Source of the DNA: CAZJLN01 sp964540765
Lineage (GTDB): Bacteria; Chloroflexota; Anaerolineae; Anaerolineales; Anaerolineaceae
Length of the DNA stretch: 25,758 bases
Assembly: GCA_964540765.1 (NCBI GenBank)
Contig: CAZINW010000032.1
Location: forward strand, 1 to 25,758
Direction: 5' to 3'
How positions within the stretch are numbered: the stretch's first letter is position 1; every line of letters starts with the position of its first letter. The translations under genes and the position numbers were made by a program. The notes beneath the pieces are model-generated. The model saw nothing but the letters and a program-made list of their open reading frames with translations. It was not told the DNA's origin and did no database searches. Positions 23,137 to 25,758 of this stretch are shown here, piece by piece.

Positions 23137-24039
23137 TTATTCTGGATCACGAAGATCAATGCCGCTGAGTGATTCAATGATCCCGATAACTGCTGAATTA
23201 TCCAGATCACTCATACCATTTGCCAGCATGGCATTGAATAATTGGGCATTCACAGCTGTGCCAGGGCAGACAGCACCATATTGCCTGGCTGTTTCCATGA
23301 TAATCGCCAAGTCTTTTGCCTGCATTGACGCTTTAAATCCAGGTTCCCGCATGCCTTCAAACAACCGTTGCGGTTTTACATCCAAGGTCCAACATTGCGC
23401 AGCTCCACCCCGGATGGCTTCTATGACTTTCTGAGGATCGGCCCCTGATTTTTTGGAGAAAATCAACAATTCAGCCATTGCAACCATCTGTGCTGCCACC
23501 ATGATTTGATTGGCAGCTTTGGCAATTTGCCCGCATCCGGATTTGCCAACAAGGGTGATCTTTTTGCCCAGCACATTCAAAACAGGCAAAGCTTTATCAA
23601 GCGCGGCTTCATCACCTCCAACCATGATTGTTAATATGCCATTTTGTGCTCCAATATCCCCGCCACTCACTGGAGCATCCAGGAATGAAACATCCTTTTC
23701 CTTACAAGCTTGATAAACTTCCCTTGCGGTTGCAGGTTTGATTGTGGAGTTATCCACATATATCAATCCTGGGTGAGCACCTTCCAGGATTCCCTCTTTT
23801 CCTAAAGTCACCGCCAACACATCCTGGGAATCAGGGAGATTGGTGAAAACAATGTCCACTTTACTGGCAACATCCGCTGGTGAAGACCCCTCATTTGCTC
23901 CTTCTGAAACCAATTCGAGTGTTTTCCCACGAGATCGGTTAAATACATATAACTCGAAACCAGCCTTTAAAATATTTCGAGCCATGGGCTTGCCCATTAA
24001 CCCCAAACCGATATAGCCTACTTTTAAATTGTTGGTCAT
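23137..24039 (-). CDS. NAD(P)-dependent beta-hydroxyacid dehydrogenase (3-hydroxyisobutyrate / tartronate semialdehyde reductase type)
   Basis: Reversible dehydrogenase of the beta-hydroxyacid family, 300 residues, cytoplasmic. The Rossmann loop is GYIGLGLMGKPMARN (8-22). N34-R35-S36 after the second strand favours NADP(H). The substrate motif DAPVSGGDIGAQNG (121-134) and catalytic K174 in GCGQIAKAANQ are present. Candidates include 3-hydroxyisobutyrate dehydrogenase, 2-hydroxy-3-oxopropionate reductase and succinic or glyoxylate semialdehyde reductase; the sequence alone does not decide. AGAGG lies about nine bases before the ATG, 12 bases after the MFS transporter stop, so the two are co-transcribed. 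The transporter may bring in or export the acid the enzyme handles. Confidence 0.9.
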   Translation of the reverse strand: MTNNLKVGYIGLGLMGKPMARNILKAGFELYVFNRSRGKTLELVSEGANEGSSPADVASKVDIVFTNLPDSQDVLAVTLGKEGILEGAHPGLIYVDNSTIKPATAREVYQACKEKDVSFLDAPVSGGDIGAQNGILTIMVGGDEAALDKALPVLNVLGKKITLVGKSGCGQIAKAANQIMVAAQMVAMAELLIFSKKSGADPQKVIEAIRGGAAQCWTLDVKPQRLFEGMREPGFKASMQAKDLAIIMETARQYGAVCPGTAVNAQLFNAMLANGMSDLDNSAVIGIIESLSGIDLRDPE

Positions 24040-24051
24040 TTTGAATTACCT

Positions 24052-25335
24052 CTACTTTAAATTGTCACTGCGATTTGCATACATCTCAGTTCGATCTCGA
24101 TGATCCAATGCAAAGAGAATGAATGCAATTAATTTGATGGATGAGCCAATTATCAATGCAACCCGTAAACTGATCAGGCTTGCCAATGCAGTACCCAAAA
24201 GTGGACCAATGGCATTTGCGAGATATTGGAATAGCATGTTTACTGAGATGAATACGGAACTGTGCTCTGGGGGAATGGTCTTCATAAGTTCGTCAAAGAA
24301 AACGAGATCAATGCCAGCCTGGAAAAACCCGACGATGACCAAAAAACTCATGATTAGAAACTGATTCTTGGTGAAAGAAAGCAAAAGAGGGTATAAACCA
24401 ACCACAAAAACTGTGAGCAAAAGGATTTTTCGAGAATGAAGCCTGCGGCTGGTTCTTAGCCAGAAGAAATAGCCAAGGATTAATGTCGCCATGGCAGTTG
24501 TACTGAACAAACCTATCCAACGTGCACTTGCGCCCACCTCTCGGATATAGTAAAGAGAAATAACAGGGCTGGTGAGCGTGGCACCTAAGAAATGAACAAA
24601 CCGTTTACCAACGAAACTCAAAAATGGTTTCTGAGCCCTGATTTCCTTGAAATATTGCCGAAATTCAGCGAAGACATTCTGGGATACAGTGGTATCAACT
24701 GATTCCTCGAAATGGATCGATCGCACGGCTAAAAAACTGATCAAGCCCCCCAGCGATAGGACCATAAATGCGATTTGATAATTCAAAGGGAACTTTGTCC
24801 CTTCAAGTGCCTCACCTGTGATAGCGGTTCCAATCGTTGTCATCAATCCTATAAAAGCCCACCGGCGGGTTGTCAGTTCAAATCTTCCTGCTTCACCAGC
24901 TGCTTTCCTAAGCATGGCAGGATAGGCTACGCCCATCAGTGTCTGGGGGATGGTAATGGCTGCCCAAATGAGTAAAACTGTGACGACCATCGTCTTCCCA
25001 TCTTTGACAAAAAAGGCAAGAAGACCTGTAAAAAAATAGGCAGAATAGGTCATGAGAACGGAAAAGCTTGCCCAGTTGGTTAATTTTGGTTGATGCTGGA
25101 TAAACCTCCCTACAAATAAAACCGTAAGGAAGCCTGCAAATGCTGGCATTGAAGACATTAAGCCAATCTGCAGGTTTGTAGCGCCAAGTTGCACTAGGAA
25201 AACAGTTAAAAAAGGAGCAGCAGAATTGGCAATACCAATCCCGCTGGCGTCGATCATTAATAATTTATAAGTTCTGCTGTCAATTTTTGCTGATGGAGAC
25301 GGGAAAAGGATCCATCGAAGCGTGTTCTTCAACAT
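24052..25335 (-). CDS. MFS transporter
   Basis: Integral membrane protein, 427 residues, with about twelve hydrophobic helices in two halves, as expected for the major facilitator superfamily. The N-terminal half contains LGATNLQIGLMSSMPAFAGF and the cytoplasmic loop AMLRKAAGEAGRFELTTRRW, which resembles the region after helix four in this family. A longer charged loop at about 206-236 (HFEESVDTT to KEIRAQKPF) separates the halves, followed by helices with SARWIGLFSTTAMA. Substrate is unknown. AGGTGA lies seven bases before the ATG. Being 12 bases upstream of the dehydrogenase gene, it is probably the first gene of that operon. Confidence 0.88.
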   Translation of the reverse strand: MLKNTLRWILFPSPSAKIDSRTYKLLMIDASGIGIANSAAPFLTVFLVQLGATNLQIGLMSSMPAFAGFLTVLFVGRFIQHQPKLTNWASFSVLMTYSAYFFTGLLAFFVKDGKTMVVTVLLIWAAITIPQTLMGVAYPAMLRKAAGEAGRFELTTRRWAFIGLMTTIGTAITGEALEGTKFPLNYQIAFMVLSLGGLISFLAVRSIHFEESVDTTVSQNVFAEFRQYFKEIRAQKPFLSFVGKRFVHFLGATLTSPVISLYYIREVGASARWIGLFSTTAMATLILGYFFWLRTSRRLHSRKILLLTVFVVGLYPLLLSFTKNQFLIMSFLVIVGFFQAGIDLVFFDELMKTIPPEHSSVFISVNMLFQYLANAIGPLLGTALASLISLRVALIIGSSIKLIAFILFALDHRDRTEMYANRSDNLK

Positions 25336-25377
25336 GAAATAATCACCTAATTATCTCTTATAATTTTTTCAAATGGA

Positions 25378-25386
25378 TTTATACCA
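25378..25386 (-). promoter_or_regulatory. Possible extended -10 promoter of the MFS operon
   Basis: On the minus strand TGG-TATAAA forms an extended -10 box about 43 bases before the MFS start. The -35 region is poor, which extended -10 promoters tolerate. Confidence 0.4.
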
Positions 25387-25612
25387 CAAAGAAATCAGAA
25401 GGCCAGCAATTCTCCAACAATTCTCAGTATGAATAAGATAAGTATTGTCCAATATGTTTTTTTAGTGCTTTAAGTTAATGTCGGCAAGGTTCAAATTAAC
25501 CCAATAGGTCAAAACGCTCCTTTTATAATGGCTTCGTCCCCTTGTTTATGTGCAAAAGCGACAAAAAACTGCATCGCCCGCGCAATTTTTCGATGAAAAG
25601 TGCATTTTGTGC

Positions 25613-25714
25613 TTAAAAATGCTCTGTCGTGTTTCTTTTGGGAAGGTTTTTACGCATCACTTTCATATTGAGAATTGCTGCCAGAAGGAAGATTCCCTTG
25701 CGAAAAACCTGAGT
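25613..25714 (-). pseudogene. Possible transposase C-terminal remnant
   Basis: A minus-strand open stretch of 33 codons and a stop. It reads KGIFLLAAILNMKVMRKNLP near its middle, resembling the C-terminal helix of DDE transposases of the IS1182/IS5 kind (pattern A-x-x-x-N-x-K-x-M). An in-frame TAA at 25715-25717 cuts it off from anything upstream, so any gene is broken or shifted. No inverted repeats or target duplications were found. Confidence 0.4.
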
Positions 25715-25758
25715 TTATCATTCTAGTGTCCTGGAGCAAGGTGATTTAGCAAGGTTTT

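Larger units (their letters stand above)
25336..25758. other. Region upstream of the MFS operon to the window end
   Basis: 423 bp without an intact gene. Nearest the MFS gene is AT-rich promoter DNA; further right lies a possible transposase tail. The window cuts whatever follows. Confidence 0.5.

Noticed and set aside
22772..23434. 220-codon plus-strand frame across apgM and the dehydrogenase
   Set aside because: It is antisense to two well-supported genes and the gap between them, has no start signal, and its translation looks like reverse-complement shadow sequence.
1..25758. CRISPR array, tRNA, rRNA, riboswitch, phage or defence genes
   Set aside because: No regular spaced repeats, cloverleaf sequences, known aptamer cores or such protein motifs were recognised by eye on either strand.

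Overview
The window is a gene-dense stretch of a bacterial chromosome with moderately AT-leaning DNA, AT-rich intergenic gaps and clear AGGAG-type ribosome binding sites. It carries nineteen well-supported protein genes plus three weak gene remnants. The gene mix is a fermentative-heterotroph sugar core, an archaeal-type phosphoglycerate mutase, TldD/TldE, an AmrS radical SAM enzyme and a KDG kinase of the 'FDLNYRxKLW' type. This suggests an Anaerolineae-like member of Chloroflexota. That assignment is inferred from overall resemblance of the proteins and is not proven by any marker here. I saw no rRNA, tRNA, CRISPR array or intact mobile element.

Left part (1-11.3 kb) is central carbohydrate metabolism in two converging blocks. 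Block one, on the plus strand, is gnd, tkt and tal: 6-phosphogluconate dehydrogenase, transketolase and transaldolase, i.e. most of a pentose phosphate pathway without zwf. Block two, on the minus strand, is kdgK, pgm, pgi and glgA in transcription order. It interconverts glucose-6-P, fructose-6-P and glucose-1-P and feeds glycogen synthesis. The two blocks end facing each other across about 400 bp (4856-5256), which holds REP-like hairpin repeats and a possible gene remnant.

Middle part (11.6-16.7 kb) is minus-strand: a tldD-tldE metalloprotease pair with a strong terminator, then a tandem pair of 261-residue membrane proteins of unknown function. These have one N-terminal helix, a large external domain with two conserved cysteines, and three C-terminal helices. 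They are about 57% identical by hand count, and a shared 16-bp sequence lies behind each gene, so they look like a local duplication. This pair is the least explained content of the window.

Right part (16.9-25.3 kb): a plus-strand cyclophilin followed by a stand-alone histidine ammonia-lyase; a minus-strand pair of radical SAM genes (amrS and a COG0731-like gene); a divergently transcribed nitrilase-family hydrolase; archaeal-type phosphoglycerate mutase apgM; and an operon of an MFS transporter with a beta-hydroxyacid dehydrogenase. The last 400 bp is mostly noncoding with a possible transposase C-terminal remnant.

I found no defence island, secondary-metabolite cluster or phage. The most notable items are the duplicated membrane proteins, the altered NADP-binding loop of Gnd, the hairpin at the predicted 5' end of the cyclophilin mRNA, and the overlapping divergent promoters between amrS and the nitrilase gene.
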